Below are positions 48,276-60,401 of a stretch of 64,000 nucleotides of DNA, in pieces. Made by a program: the position numbers and the translations under genes. The notes beneath the pieces are model-generated. The model was not told the origin of the DNA and did not search any database. It saw only the letters and a list, made by a program, of their open reading frames with translations. How positions within the stretch are numbered: position 1 is the stretch's first letter; each line of letters begins with the position of its first letter. The stretch is from assembly GCA_034440635.1 (NCBI GenBank), contig JAOTON010001054.1, positions 1 to 64,000 of the forward strand. The letters run 5' to 3'. The DNA is from Lepas anatifera (Eukaryota; Arthropoda; Thecostraca; Lepadidae).

Positions 48276-48315
<40 letters not shown>
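48239..48315. repeat. (AT)n microsatellite
   Basis: AT dinucleotide with ATATT interruptions. Confidence 0.9.
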
Positions 48316-48319
<4 letters not shown>

Positions 48320-48401
48320 GTTAAACAACTACGGGCCCGCTGGAAACGCTTCTGGCTACCGACTCGCACCCAGGTGACTATGTTTCCGCAAGCTTGGGTT
48401 T

Positions 48402-48404
<3 letters not shown>

Positions 48405-48451
<47 letters not shown>
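48405..48451. repeat. (TA)n microsatellite
   Basis: About 47 bp of TA dinucleotide. Confidence 0.9.
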
Positions 48452-48455
<4 letters not shown>

Positions 48456-49115
48456 CTACTTATCTTTTGGGTGGCTCTTACTCATTCATGTGAATGCAAA
48501 TATGGAGAATATGAATTGGGGAGTAGGTTATTTAGGAATCTATGCAAGATAATTAACTTTTCTTGTTTGATAATATCAGGAAATCTTAGGATAAATGTAA
48601 AAATAGGGTATACTCGTTTCAATATAGGCGATGAGGGGGCCCTATGGTTGCACCTGCCAATAAATCAAAATTATTACTTTCTGTATATTGATTATGGGTT
48701 TTAAGTTTCATAATTGGAGACAAAGACAAATCCTGAATATCCCAAGTATGGGAAACATAAGGCATGATGGAGCATCAGCATTGTTTTTCATCAATAAAAA
48801 GTTTGCTCTGTAAATAATGTCAATGTTCCACAAAGTGTAAGGTACGCAGAAGCCAGTCTGCAGAACGTGGCAGATTTCAAAGAGATCTCGTTGGGGTAGC
48901 ATCGGAGCAGACCAACCGATTTGGGGCAGCTTTTGGGCGAGCTTGGGGCAGAGGGGGCTCTTGGGGCAGGAACTAGTACTTGGGGCAGCGGTCAGTCTGG
49001 TTAACCACATAGGGAAGAAAAATAAATAAAAGAAATAACAATCATTAGTTAAACTTGCGCTGGAAAAGCTGAATTGTCTCAAAAACGTCATATTTTTCAT
49101 CAAGTAAAATATGGT
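48452..49115. other. No recognisable gene
   Basis: Contains a short run of GGGGCAG/TTGGGGCAG repeats at about 48893-48990; otherwise unremarkable. Confidence 0.5.
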
Positions 49116-50133
49116 TTAACCCGCGCCCCACCAAGGGTCCGGCGACACCTTCACCCCACCGGGGGCCATCGATGGCCCCCACTCTAACTCCGAAAATATG
49201 GGGGTTAACGTAAATCTGCAAAGTGCAATGGAAAGCTCGCGTGAATTCAGTAAGAAATTACTTCGCATGATTAAGCTATCAGGTCAATGGTTTGACCTCC
49301 AGAGGTCAAGTTAGGTCACGATAGGCTATTTTTACTCAAATATGCAGTGCTTAAGAAAACTTGACATAACTCTTATGCCATTAGTGCTATTGAGATCCGG
49401 GAAAGTACATTTGGTAGGAAATGGGCACACCTTTTTCGCTATGTGGAACGTAATGACCTCCCGCCAGTGGTTTTACCTCCAAAGGTCACCTTGTGACCTA
49501 ATATGATCTGAGGTCACAAAAGGTCAGAAAGTGACCTTGCCGTATATCAATTGAAAGCCAGTGACGAGACAAACACCATCGTGTTTGATTCAGCGCTCTA
49601 GCTTAATTAGGTCAAAGTTATTGTCAAAATACTGTTTTTGACCCCTGGTGACCTTGGATGACCTTGGAGATATCAAAGGGAAAGTATCGCCACCGGGATC
49701 TGTAAAAGGTTGTCCAAAAACGCTTTTCTGAGCAAGCTGAGCATTTGCAATCGTTTTTGTGACTTTTAGAACATAAGACAGGTTTTCCCCATGCTTTTTC
49801 AATTGGAGAGGTCACCTCGTGACCTGACCTCAGGTCACGAAAACGAAAAATCCCGGATATACACCTTGTAGACACTGGAGAGGTCATGAAGTGTAGAAAG
49901 TTTCAAATCGATCAACTACGAATTGTAGCTCGTATAAAACTCAAAAGTTGAAGTGAGGTGACCTTGGTTAACCTCGCCTGGTGACCTGACCTTGGGTGAC
50001 CCAGAGAAAAAATTTCCGGGATGGTGGGGAAATGATGGGGGAGAGATAGAGCCCTTAACCGCGGTGCTCCGCCTCGTCGTTTTTTCGGGATAGCAGAAAA
50101 ACGACGAAGCGCAGCACCGCGGTTAAGGGCTCT
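49116..50133. mobile_element. AGGTCA-rich TTAA element, right end rearranged
   Basis: Left end TTAA-CCCGCGCCCCACC then GGGGGCCATCGATGGCCCCC, the same as the element at 60980. Collinear with that element to about 50085, where the sequence turns back on itself (GAGCCCTTAACCGCGGTGC mirrored by GCACCGCGGTTAAGGGCTC, 50046-50133) instead of reaching the right TIR. Contains many AGGTCA/TGACCT half-sites. No ORF. Confidence 0.75.
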
Positions 50134-50170
50134 ATTCTCCGGGTCTCAATCTGCAGCCCAGACTCCGGAT

Positions 50171-50560
50171 ATGGACCGTAGATTGAGGACTTTGGAGGAA
50201 AAGGTAGAGAAGATGATCAGTCTGATGACAAAGGTAGTTGAAACACAGAAGGGCGTACAGGAGGCAAAGGATGCGCAGAGTACGGTAAAAAATGGGAGAT
50301 GGTAGGGACACATGCGTAATGATGCAAAATGATCGGAGTTCAGTTGTTGCAGCGGAGAATGTGATGGCGACTAAGCATGTGAGTCCCCAGGTTAGCAGTG
50401 TTGAGCAGACTTTGGCTGTGAGTGATGACTGGAGTACAGTGTCACGAGGTCGCCCTCGACACAAACCCCCAGAGCGGGATGGGTCTGCATCCAGTGCAAG
50501 CCCTAGCAACCGAGCTGGCCAGAGTAACCGGGAAGGCCAGCTTGCAGGCCTCGTAGAGAT
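50171..50560 (+). pseudogene. LINE ORF1 remnant (coiled coil)
   Basis: Starts MDRRLRTLEEKVEKMISLMT, a charged heptad-like coiled coil. A frameshift near 50300 is followed by a Ser/Arg-rich stretch including DDWSTVSRGRPRHK. Typical of LINE ORF1 proteins, which bind the element RNA. The assignment rests on position and composition. Confidence 0.5.
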
Positions 50561-51550
50561 ATGTATATGTGAACCTTCTCTCTGCGCAGGGAGGTAAAAA
50601 CAAAAAAATGGTTGAGTGTGCTTCATCACTGTGGTTGCAGTTGGTTTTCCTTATTTCAATCGTAGCGCGAGCTCACCTAAATTGTTTTGCTTATACATGT
50701 TGTGTTCCCAGAGTAATGTATATCTGCATGCTCTGGTGATCCTCTTTTTGTGTTTTGGTTCATGTTGCCTTTCCAAGCGGCAGAATTCACAGCATCTTCA
50801 TGCTCTGGCAAGCGCTGTTTTTATGTTTCTTTTGTTTTTCTTCGACTCGGGCCTATGCACAATATGCGTTCGAATGTTGCAACTCTGGTGTAGCATCCCT
50901 GCTTCTTGCCATTTATCTCTCACCTTTGTCCCAAGGGGAGGGGCATTTATTGGCAATCACACTGTTATCTTCTTTTTGTTTTGCTGCCGCCACAGTCATC
51001 ATGAGTCCATATCATCGTTATCATCTCCGTACATGGGTTGGCTGATGAATGGATGGACTAACATTAACATGTGCCGTCTTTATATGTTATTTGTCTGGCT
51101 ATTTACAAAATGTGGTGTTTTACACCTGTCTGTATTATGCTTATGTTCTAACCAATTTGTGTATGTATGGTCATGTTATTGTTTATTGACTACTACCCTG
51201 TTTGACCAAATTCTTTTCAGGATTTTCAGTTCTTCAGGAGCCTATTGTGTACACCATTTTTGTTATTTAAGTGGAACATTAACATTGATGCAGCTAACGG
51301 ACGCTCGGCGCTGGGGACCGCTGGGCGCTTCCCTGCGCCTATGGTCCCCCTGGGCCTGAGGATGTGGGGGTGGCGCCGGGGGTTGCTTCCCGGCGTCGTG
51401 CCGGGTGTTGCGTCGGTGGTCATGTGGACTTGAAGTCTCATGACAGGAAAGGTGGCGGCTGGATGGATACCCCGCCCCTAACTGATGCCCCCTTCAGGCA
51501 TTACAGGTTTTTCAGGCTTCAAAGGGGATATCCAGCCTCATAGAAACTCC

Positions 51551-52110
51551 AATGAACAACGAAATTTTTCAATGGAATTGTAGGGGCCTGATTCGTAAAT
51601 GGGCAGAGGTGAAGCCAATGCTTTTGTTATTGTCCCCTTATTGATATGCTTACAGGAAACCCACTTTCTCGTGTGTGCTGACACCGGTATTCGACAAGGT
51701 GGTGTAGCACTTTATATCTTTAATAAAATCATCCATTGTCAGCTTTATCTGAATACCCCTTTACAGGCAGTGGCATGCGTTTGTGTCATAAACAGGAGAA
51801 GGATGATAATATGTGCATTATATCTTCCTCCTGGCATGCCCCTTGTGAAGGAGGAACTAGACAACTTGATTTCACAGTTTAATCTACCTTATGCTATTTG
51901 TACAGATGCAAACAGAAAAAAATAGAATGTGGGGATCTGCAAGAAATGACTCGCGTGGTAATACCTGGGGGAAATTATACAAGACAAAATACCACCATAA
52001 GTACAACTGCCCCTGGTGGACACAGGAGTGCAAAAGGGTAGTGGCAGCCAGGAAACGTGCGCTGAGTAGATTTAGGAGAAATAGAACAGATCAAACTTTA
52101 CTTTTATAAG
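51551..52110 (+). pseudogene. LINE ORF2, AP-endonuclease part
   Basis: Starts MNNEIFQWNCRGLIRK, then after a frameshift ICLQETHFL and RRRMIICALYLPPG, which are endonuclease motifs. It continues with the post-EN segment CPWWTQECKRVVAARKRALS. Parts of EN are missing between the pieces. Confidence 0.75.
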
Positions 52111-52409
52111 AGTATAAACTTTTGAAAGCCTTAGCTAGACGCATTATTAGACAAGCAAAGAGAAATAGTTGGGAAACACTATAAAATTCTTTTTCTGTAC
52201 GTACACCGCTAACAAGATTATGGAGTTTAATAAAATGTTATTCAGGAAACAGGTACCAGCCTCCAGCGCCGATCGTCCTGGAAGTTAACGGGTCATCAGT
52301 AATTGACCCCCACGAGGTTGGAAACTGTTTCGGCCGGTTCTTCTCCGATGTTTCATCTTCAACTAATTACAGTGAGTATTTTCAACAATATATATTAAAC
52401 ATCGGTACC

Positions 52410-53050
52410 ATGAATTATACCTCAAATAATTTAAAAATGTATAAATCCAGGTTCACCATGGATGAAATTAAGACCGCTTTGTCTAACGTTTGGTCAACCT
52501 CAGTGGGACCCGACGGTATACACTACGATTTTTTTAAACATTTGCCAGCATCTTTAACACACGAGTTGATTAACTTGTTCAATTCGATGTGGGGAAAATG
52601 GTTTCTATCCTCCCGAGTGGCACCACTCTTTCATAGTTCAAATCTGCAAACCTGCAAAACCTCGGTCCTGTTAAATCCTTCCAGACTATTCAATTAACCT
52701 CTTGCTTGGCTAAAACATATGAACGCATGATCACCAAGAAAATTATGTGGTATGTTGAAAAGGAGGGGTTGTTAAGCAAGGTGCAGTGTGGCTTCAGGAA
52801 AAACCGGAGCACAGTAGATCACCTTGTCCGACTTGAATCAAATGTGAAGAAAAGCTTTTTTGATAGAAAGTACACAGTTGCAGTCTTTATCGATATTAAA
52901 TCCGCTTATAATATGGTAAATAAATTTATCCTCATGAACAAATTGTATATGTTGGGTTCCAGAGGACATTTTATGAAATTCATTGATGATTACTGCTTAA
53001 TTTCACTTAGTAATGGTTTTCTTAGATTAAACAACTTAACATATGTGGGT
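52410..53050 (+). pseudogene. LINE ORF2, RT first half
   Basis: RT blocks 0-3: FTMDEIKTALSNV…GPDGIHYDFFKHLP, then AKTYERMITKKIMWYVEKEG, VQCGFRKNRSTVDHLVRLES, and VAVFIDIKSAYNMV (block A, catalytic Asp). Broken by a frameshift near 52640. Confidence 0.82.
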
Positions 53051-53530
53051 CCACTACTTACCTACTGTACTTATGTATTAATAAATTAACTGTGTTGATT
53101 TGTATTTTGTTCCTGTCTGCTTTATTTGCTCTGAACTTTCACTTGCTTGTACGTGTGTTTTGGCATTATATTTTCTGCTCAGTTCGTTTATTCTGTTTCG
53201 TTTGTTTTTGTATCGGCTCATCTCGTTTTTGCTATGTTTTGTCACTCTTTCTGTTTGTTATTTCGTTTTCGTTTTTCCTTTGCTTTTTGCTGTTTCTATG
53301 AGTGTTGCTTCTTTGTTGGCGGTTTGTTTTCTCTTTTTCTACCCATGTTGATCATCTGCAATAATCTAACTACGTGCTCGCCTGCTTCCTTTTGTTCGAT
53401 GCTGTATACATATGTCTTCCTTTTGTTGCTCCTTATTGCTTTGCCCTGCTCATGTCTTCCTTTGCTGTTCTGTTCCCTTACTTCTGTTCCCTATCAGTAT
53501 GTAAAATGAAATAAAAAAGATGATGATGAT
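53050..53530 (+). mobile_element. Insertion of a second LINE 3' end inside the RT
   Basis: T-rich sequence without RT similarity, ending AATAAAAAAGATGATGATGATGATAATG. A GAT-repeat tail after an A-rich stretch is typical of LINE 3' ends. It separates RT block A (upstream) from the NGVVQGGAISPLLF block (downstream, from about 53590). Confidence 0.6.
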
Positions 53531-54364
53531 GATAATGAAAATAGAAACTTTCAGGTCAAGACCCAAGTACTGTCAGATACTTTCCCACAGGAAAATGGTG
53601 TGGTGCAGGGAGGAGCGATTTCTCCTTTGTTATTTTTATGTATGATGAACGACATATTTGATAATCTTGGTGGATAAGTTACTACAGCAATGTATGCTGA
53701 TGACTGTACGTTGTGGACTAGCCACGAAAACATTCACATGGCAATTGATATTCTGCAAAATGCTATAAGCCGTATAATGGAATGGCCAGACAAAAATGGA
53801 TTAAATTTTTCCCCAGATAAATCACAGGTGATGGTGTTTAAGAGAAATATGAAGCTGCCAGTTCATGGCCCTCTGCGGCAAATACAAATGGGGGACACCC
53901 TAATTGGATTTGCCCAGGAAGTTCGCTTCCTAGGGATCCTCCTTGATGAAAAATTGTCAATGGAGAACCACTCAAAATACATAAAGACAAAGGCTGAAAA
54001 AAGGATTTCAATTTTGAAGTGTATTTCAGGACCCTCGTACGGTGCAGATAGGACCAGAATGCACATGTCGCTCATTCGCCCCATCCTAGAGTATGGGTGT
54101 CAGATACTCGACGGATCGAACCACAAAGCTATAAACTCTCTTGAATGTGTGCAAAATACCTGTTTTAGAATTGCGTTGGGTGCTTACAGAACCACTCCAA
54201 TAAAATCGCTCCAAGCCGAAGCTAACATCCCTTCTTTACAGCTACGTCGACAATGTCAAACCCTTAAGTACTACCTGAAAGTTTTGGCCGATGACAATCA
54301 CCCTGTCTTCAGAGAAGTTACCACAATGCAATCGCTAATGCTCCTCGGAGAAAAAAAGGCTTAA
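53530..54364 (+). pseudogene. LINE ORF2, RT second half
   Basis: Reads ENGVVQGGAISPLLFLCMMN, one stop codon near 53676, then AMYADDCTLWTS (catalytic YADD). Thumb-region motifs follow: VRFLGILLDEKLSMENH and RPILEYGCQILDGS. Clear jockey-type RT. Confidence 0.85.
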
Positions 54365-54441
54365 CCGGCTCTGTGAAGTCCCAATCTCTTGCAGACTGAA
54401 ACAAATAGCTGACCTTTTTCCGGTTTGAGATTCCACAGAAC

Positions 54442-54850
54442 TTGACAACAACAAAAGGTGAAACAGCTCCATGGCAGCTTGTTTTATTGACTCCTAAAAA
54501 GCTGCTAGATGACAAAAAGCAAAACATATCGCAAACTGCAGTTTTGGAAAAATTTATCGACATTATTGAAATGTACGCAGACTACAGATTCTTCTTTACC
54601 GACGGCCCCAAGGTCGAGGACAAGGCGGCACACGCGTTTGCTTTCGCGACAGGTTCTTTCGAGGAGAGAATGCCGAACGGGATATCAAGATGCTCGGTGG
54701 AATTATTTGCGATCTTACGATGTCTCCAGTTCATAAAATCAAGAGGCATTGAAAAAGCAGTTACATGCAGTGAGCCCCTATTCGCAATACAGAAAGTTAA
54801 AAACGTCGATGATCCCTCGCCCAATTTGATTAATGCCCGAGAAATAACCC
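54442..54850 (+). pseudogene. LINE ORF2, RNase H remnant
   Basis: FFFTDGPKVEDKAAHAFAFA (first Asp motif) and CSVELFAILRCLQFIKSRG (Glu motif) match LINE RNase H. The frame then runs into GGGCCAT-type repeats, so the domain is truncated. Confidence 0.7.
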
Positions 54851-55160
54851 TGCCAACAAGCAGTAGTGGGAACCATATGGGTATTGAACGGGCTAGATGG
54901 GCCCTTACGGGCCATGGGTTCAAGATGGGCCATTCATATGGCACCCATATGGTCTGGAACTGGTATTCTTGTGGGTCAAATGTTCACAAGGGAGATGGTA
55001 TCGAGGTGGGCGTGCCAGGTGGGATCCATATAGGCGGTTGTGGTTTTTATATGGGCCATTGTCATCTATGCACGTGGTATGCTGGTGGGCCAGCGGCATG
55101 GTTTCCATGTGACTCTGTGATGGTATTGCTATGGGCCAGAAAAGGACTAAAAACTGTATT
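54851..55160. repeat. Degenerate ATGGGCCA-type repeat block
   Basis: Irregular recurrence of ATGGGCCA, TGGGCCA, CCATATGG and related words over about 300 bp, without a fixed period. Similar in style to the subterminal blocks of the TIR element at 58382-62964. Confidence 0.6.
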
Positions 55161-55367
55161 CAGACCAATTTAGAATCATTCTGTGATTTTCATGTATTAC
55201 TGACAAAAGCTTTTAATCTTACAACTTGTAAGTTACAAGTACCTGAAAGAGTGTCACCTCTCACCTATTCGCCCTTGAGGACGCAAATTTAGGGACCCTA
55301 GCGATACGATTTCAAAGGGCGGAAACTCCGCGTTTGAATTCATGTGTATGTATAGCATAGCACTCTC

Positions 55368-55450
55368 GGCGCTGCACAGTGATGCGTCGCTTAGAGCATA
55401 ACGCTCCTGTCTCTGAGCCATGGGTCCCGGGTTCAAGTCCCAGCAGTGCC
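55368..55450 (+). tRNA. tRNA-like sequence (SINE head or tRNA pseudogene)
   Basis: The ends GGCGCTG and CAGTGCC pair along 7 bp with one G-T pair. A strong B box GGGTTCAAGTCCC sits in a T-arm. The D and anticodon arms are weak, so a decoding tRNA is unlikely; it is probably the head of a SINE. Confidence 0.5.
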
Positions 55451-55532
55451 TCTGAATACGTTGATCTGATCATCTTATGCCTCCTAACAGGGTGAAGGCT
55501 GGTTGCGCTGTATAGCCTTGGCATTTGGTGCT

Positions 55533-55557
55533 CCCACTGACATAAAATGTCAGTGGG
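55533..55557. repeat. Perfect 11-bp stem hairpin
   Basis: CCCACTGACAT-AAA-ATGTCAGTGGG: perfect stem with a three-base loop. Function unknown; could be the join of an inverted pair. Confidence 0.7.
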
Positions 55558-56771
55558 TATGCCGTCAAGAAATTTATCATCGGTACTGTAGCCTTTGGTC
55601 CAAAGTAAGCTTTAGTTCGCCGACAGTCCACCAGAGTGCAGTTAGTCGTCCAACCGTCAGAGGTAGGGAGGCGCTCAATGATCGTCTTACGAATCTCCGG
55701 TGTGAGCTTTAGTTCGGCCAACAACGCATAGATGGCAGCACCATTCGAATTGAGGGTCCAGGCACGGGAGCACAAAGTTGCTGTAGGTATGTTCATTAGG
55801 CCGGGACGATAATATCAAATGCTTCCATTAATAGTCAAAACACCCGGGCATAGGCATAAATGGAGTGGAAATCACAAACAAAACGGGATGAAGTCGCATC
55901 TTCCACCTCTTAAACATCAAAATCTAAGCCAACATTTTCACCTCCCGGCGTCGCAGTCACCCAGCTATTAGCGCCGTAAGAATAGGGCACTAACACCCGG
56001 GATCGCGTTAATGTAAACATTGTTGAAAAAATAGTGGCAAAAATGCATGGATAACCGTCATGAACTTCGAAGCATATCTTAGCCGAGTTACTGCGTTGTT
56101 GCAAGGGGGTCCCGGGGCGGATCTAGGCTGTTGATTCGGTAGGGTCATAGAGTTAATCGCTGAAAAAAGTTTGTGTTGTTTAATTAAAAGGGTAACACAA
56201 TAGCATTCGAGAGAGAAACGGTCTTTTCCCACCTCCTGAATACGTCTGTGGAAGGAGGGCTGGGATGGGGATCTTCAGGTCATGGTCCTGCTTTTTGGCT
56301 GGTTTTCACCGCACATAAAGCTACGTTTATCGTGGCGGTTTCCACCTCGGCCGTTTCGTCAATGCCTCCGCGGCACGCGCCTGGTGTCCGATATCCAGTG
56401 CGCAGCTCATGAAAGGTCTGCTTGGCTCTGTTAATTGAGAACCAGGGTGCCCGATGAAGATAAAGCACAGCTTCGCGTTGGTGACTTCAACTGTTCCGCC
56501 AGTTTTCTACTGACCCTGTCCGTGTGAGGTGAGACATCGGGGCGGAACGAGAGGCCGTACGTAATGCTCTGATCCAGCTCACTGCAAGAGACGTTTAGTA
56601 AGAAAACACATTGCAGTTTAGCTAGGAAGATATCACGAACGTGCAAGAAAAATTCAGCAGCAAACAAGTCGTGGTCGAGTCTTGATGGATGAGAAGTGAC
56701 ATCGGTGCAAAGAAAAGTGCAGGAGCAAGCGCGACGGTTGTGTGATTAAAGAAAGTTTATTTGAACTTAAG
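55558..56771. other. No recognisable gene
   Basis: Short ORFs only. A GGGCGGATCTAGG repeat start at about 56114 belongs to the GGATC-ended family seen at 23338. Confidence 0.45.
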
Positions 56772-57190
56772 ATGGCTGGACCACGCCGTTCTACGAGACG
56801 GAAGAGAAAGGGAGCTGCAGACCAGCTGAATTTTACGCCAAGGGAATTCTCACAAACAATGCTACCAACGGATCTCGATGTCCATAGGCACTTTCTAGAA
56901 ATCAAAAGGAAGATGCTCTCACTGGATTCAAATATTACCCGTCCAATAAGGTCAGCAGCAAAAACTGTGGCACATAATATCTCTGAGGTTTATGAAAGAG
57001 CAGGCTTCGTGAAATGGAACTTAAGCTCAGACAAAACAAATGAGGAACCAGTTCTGATGAAAACGAACGTTTTTTTCGAAAGCCAACATCGCCACCAAAG
57101 TGAAGAACTGTAAAGCCCGTATCCTGCGGGCATACTTTTCAGTACGCTCGCCAAGCAAAGAACATAAGCGTATGGTGTGCTTCGTCTTAA

Positions 57191-58028
57191 CACGCGCATT
57201 GACGGGGGTCTGAGCCACCTTCGCTTTGACGAGGGGCGGGTACCCGCCCCCCAAGATCTCGAGAACCACGATAGGTAGTGAAAAACGGTAAACGGCTTTG
57301 GGTTGCCCATCCACTTCTCCATCGAAAATATTTGAACCATTTTTTGTCGGATCAAATTTAAGGTCACGAGAGGTCAAAACATGCCGTAATAGGATAACAT
57401 GTACATTAAGTTTTTCGGCCATTACATCTTAACAAGTAAAGATAGAGCAAAATAACTTGAATTGTATGAATTCCCGTAGCAAGCCTAATCGAATGATATA
57501 TAATTTGACCTTGCTAGGTCAAATCAAGGATTTGACCTGACCTGAGGTCAGGTCAGGGTCAAATTATAGAAAATGCATATCAGTAGAACCGCAAAACCAA
57601 GGCGAGTCTAATAAAGCTAAAATAAACGTTCTATCACTATCCGTTACTGAGTTATATAGTAAAAACAATTTTTCCCATGTATTTCCAATGGAGAGATCAT
57701 GCCTCGTACCTGACCTTAGGTTACCGATATAAAAAAAATACCGGAACATATTTTAGAGAACTCTGTGGGCCCAGTATGTGATATGAGTTGCAATCGGATA
57801 AGTTCCCCTGCTCCGACTTATGCTATCTTAAACCTTTTTTGAGGTCAGCTCACTTGACCTGTACTGGTGACCTGACCTGAGATGATCTAACCTTAGAATT
57901 TTAACAGAAGTTGTACAAATGGAGAGGGAAAAGGTATGCCAAGTACGGTGGCGTTACGCGCCGCCGTTTTTCTGCTATCTCCGAAAAACCCGAGGGGGGG
58001 CGGTACCCGTCCCCCGTCAATGCGCGTG
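57191..58028. mobile_element. Non-autonomous TTAA/TIR element with AGGTCA motifs, 838 bp
   Basis: TTAA at 57187-57190 and 58029-58032. Termini CACGCGCATTGACGGGGG and CCCCCGTCAATGCGCGTG are perfect 18-bp inverted repeats. Inside each end is a palindrome GGGCGGGTACCCGCCCC or GGCGGTACCCGTCCCC followed by AAGATCTCG or preceded by GCTATCTCCGAAAAACC. Rich in AGGTCA/TGACCT. No ORF of its own. Confidence 0.82.
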
Positions 58029-58966
58029 TTAAACCAGTATGCACCCGGTTGGTTCCACTACAGGACCCATTGGCGTATAACAGACGGCGCCCCAAACCTT
58101 ATGTACCTTATCGAGCTATCCAGAAGACTGCCAAAGGAGGACCGTTCCATCGTCCAATCGGTACTACAAACGAAGGGAATACTGGGCTCATCCCGAAAAC
58201 GTACTGCTTGCAATGCTAGCTGATGACCGTCCAAAGGTCAGAGAAGAGGCAGTGTGCAAGATTGAGGAGACCCGCTCGAGGTGCTCTGAGTCTGGAGTGG
58301 TGCGAGAGTTTAGAGTACCAAACATTCACTTCCACGCAAAAGACTACGATCATCTGGTCGACTGGAAGAAGACGCCGCCGGCCCAGCCAGCAATTTGCAC
58401 GGGCTGAGCTCTGGCTACGTCTGGCGGACCGCATTAGCCCATGCTGAGCCAGAGTTACGGGGAAATAATCACGAAATCAATAGTTCCACTTAGTTTGGGC
58501 TAAGACGGACTTTACTACGGCAGTTATCAACCTCTGGCTAAGCCATGACTGACTTGGGCTAGCTCAGCCCAGAAAGTCTGGAAAACTTGGGCTTACCTTT
58601 GGCTAATTAGGGCTGATATTAGCTAGGGCTTATGCACGGGCCGATTTGGGCTAGCTCAGGATTGATCTTGCCGTCCAATATTTCTTTGGCTGGAGGACCA
58701 TCTGATCTGCACATGCGCGAGAAGAATACGTACACGCGCAAGAAAAAATGGCTGTAGATTTTCGCGTCATCTCTTCAGTTGTGTGAACCTGTCTCCAAAG
58801 TTTAAAGGCGAGCATTTAGACTTCGACCAAAATCGTTGTAGTAATTTTGTTCCTGCTCTGCCAGATCTGGGAATGTTTTTGCATGTAATTTTGCATATAC
58901 CTATTATATTCTTGGAATACTTTCGATGGAATCTGCTCCAACTGAATAGGCTGTTTTTCTTTACAG

Positions 58967-59009
58967 GCTCGCTCTAAGGATCCAGATCCGGCTGGAAACT
59001 CCTGAAGAG
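58967..59009 (+). CDS. BEN-like gene, upstream exon (partial gene)
   Basis: 43 bp between TTTCTTTACAG| and GAG|gtaagc. Read in the frame required by the next exon, it gives LALRIQIRLETPEE, open. No upstream exon or start codon could be fixed. Confidence 0.5.
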
Positions 59010-59205
59010 GTAAGCAATGCCGTTGATAATTGTTTTAATTGTTATAAGCTATGCTGCTAGTTAATGCTTAGATGATGTCCGAGAGGAGGCTCAACCCTCT
59101 AGCCCCAGCGAAAGATTATCATGAATCTGCCACTGATGCATACACACATAAACACATAAAGAGCTGTCCAAACCGTAGAATACATTCGAATTAATGTTTT
59201 CACAG

Positions 59206-59371
59206 GTTGAATATCTCGGTGGGTGGTGCGACCCGGCGGCCACCATCCAGCAGAACGTCCTCTATCTATACAAACAGCTCTTCGGGCCCGTACTGGCGAG
59301 CCGTCTCTCTTTAAAAGGCCGCAATGGGAAGGACAGCCTTGAAAGTTCCCGGCTCTTTGCCGTCATTCTCG
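59206..59371 (+). CDS. BEN-like gene, exon encoding first half of BEN-type domain
   Basis: 166 bp between TTTTCACAG| and CTCG|gtaagt, GC-richer than its surroundings. Encodes VEYLGGWCDPAATIQQNVLY, LYKQLFGPVLASRLSLKGRN and GKDSLESSRLFAVIL. The pattern (Leu-Phe helix, SLxGRxGKxxL, then RL..I) matches BEN domains, alpha-helical DNA-binding modules in chromatin factors, some viruses and mobile elements. Assignment is by motif memory. Confidence 0.62.
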
Positions 59372-60401
59372 GTAAGTAAAGCGAGATTGAAACACTGCAT
59401 GCATCATACAAAGCGATTACCTGCTACGTGCTTCAGATAAACACTGGAATTTTTAGAGACTAGACAGTATTTTCACATAGAAATCATTGATGTGAGCTTT
59501 GCATAATAGAAACCAGGAATGATATTGGCGTTGTGTCAAAATGAGCTCGACAAACTCGAGAAGAGTGTCGATAAACTCCATGTTATCAGAGCTGGCGTAA
59601 TGAAAGTGACCAGCCTCAAGTCGTAGATATATGGTTTAGCTGAGCCTTTTTCTTTTGTTTATTTATGTAATGAGCAATTAGTGCGGGTCATGTATCATTT
59701 ATTTAATCATTTATTTGTAATTTATGTAATCATCCGAAACAAGTTTATATTAGCTTCATTCCCATCCTGGGGAGTGAAACTCAGATAAACTGGCAGCGAA
59801 ACTAAGATCTGATCCGTTTGAATAGCTGGAGTCCTACAGGTAAAATGATTTTACACTACTTGCGTGGATGTCCCTTAAAGGCATCAATCAAAGTTTCCGG
59901 ATGGCTAGCAATTGGCAAACCCAGGACTTCCGACATGGGGGTTTCCACGCTAGCGGAAGGGGAAAGGGGACGAGTGCTTGGACCAGATGGGCGCCAATTT
60001 TTGACGGTGCAACTAATCAATTGGTAGAAGTATATCAGGTTGGATATCTTATCGCCATTGCGCCGCTACTCGAATTCTTGGAGGGGCTGCACCCCTTCAG
60101 GGAGAGCCAAGAACGTTTCAGGATGCAGAGGCTATTTCAGGGGAGCCGAGTCGGAACGGGAAGGCAAGTGGTCCTATGCCCCTCCTTGGACCCAATGGTG
60201 GTGGAGGGTCCGTATCTGAGGGCGAGACATTGTATTTTGTTGCAGTCAACGCCACAGGGCCAGTAACCTTCGCCTTTGGCAGCTTGTCTCCCTGTCCCTC
60301 TCCCGGTGGCACAGCCCATGTCGTAGATCATGCCATCCCATCCCTGTATTACAAAGTTAAATCTCCCAAAATTAAAGTTTTTTTCTATCTGCCCTCCACA
60401 G

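Larger units (their letters stand above)
50160..54850 (+). mobile_element. Decayed LINE (jockey superfamily type) with AP endonuclease, RT and RNase H
   Basis: Order on the plus strand: ORF1 remnant, EN, RT, RNase H, each in broken frames. EN-RT-RNase H order with a YADD box fits I/R1/LOA-type LINEs. Two T-rich stretches (50590-51290 and 53050-53530) interrupt the expected order. The 3' end is lost in the GGGCCAT-rich block at 54850. Confidence 0.82.

Noticed and set aside
50616..51359. 247-aa hydrophobic plus-strand ORF
   Set aside because: Lies in a T-rich non-conserved stretch between LINE ORF1 and ORF2; hydrophobicity follows from T richness and no domain is recognisable.
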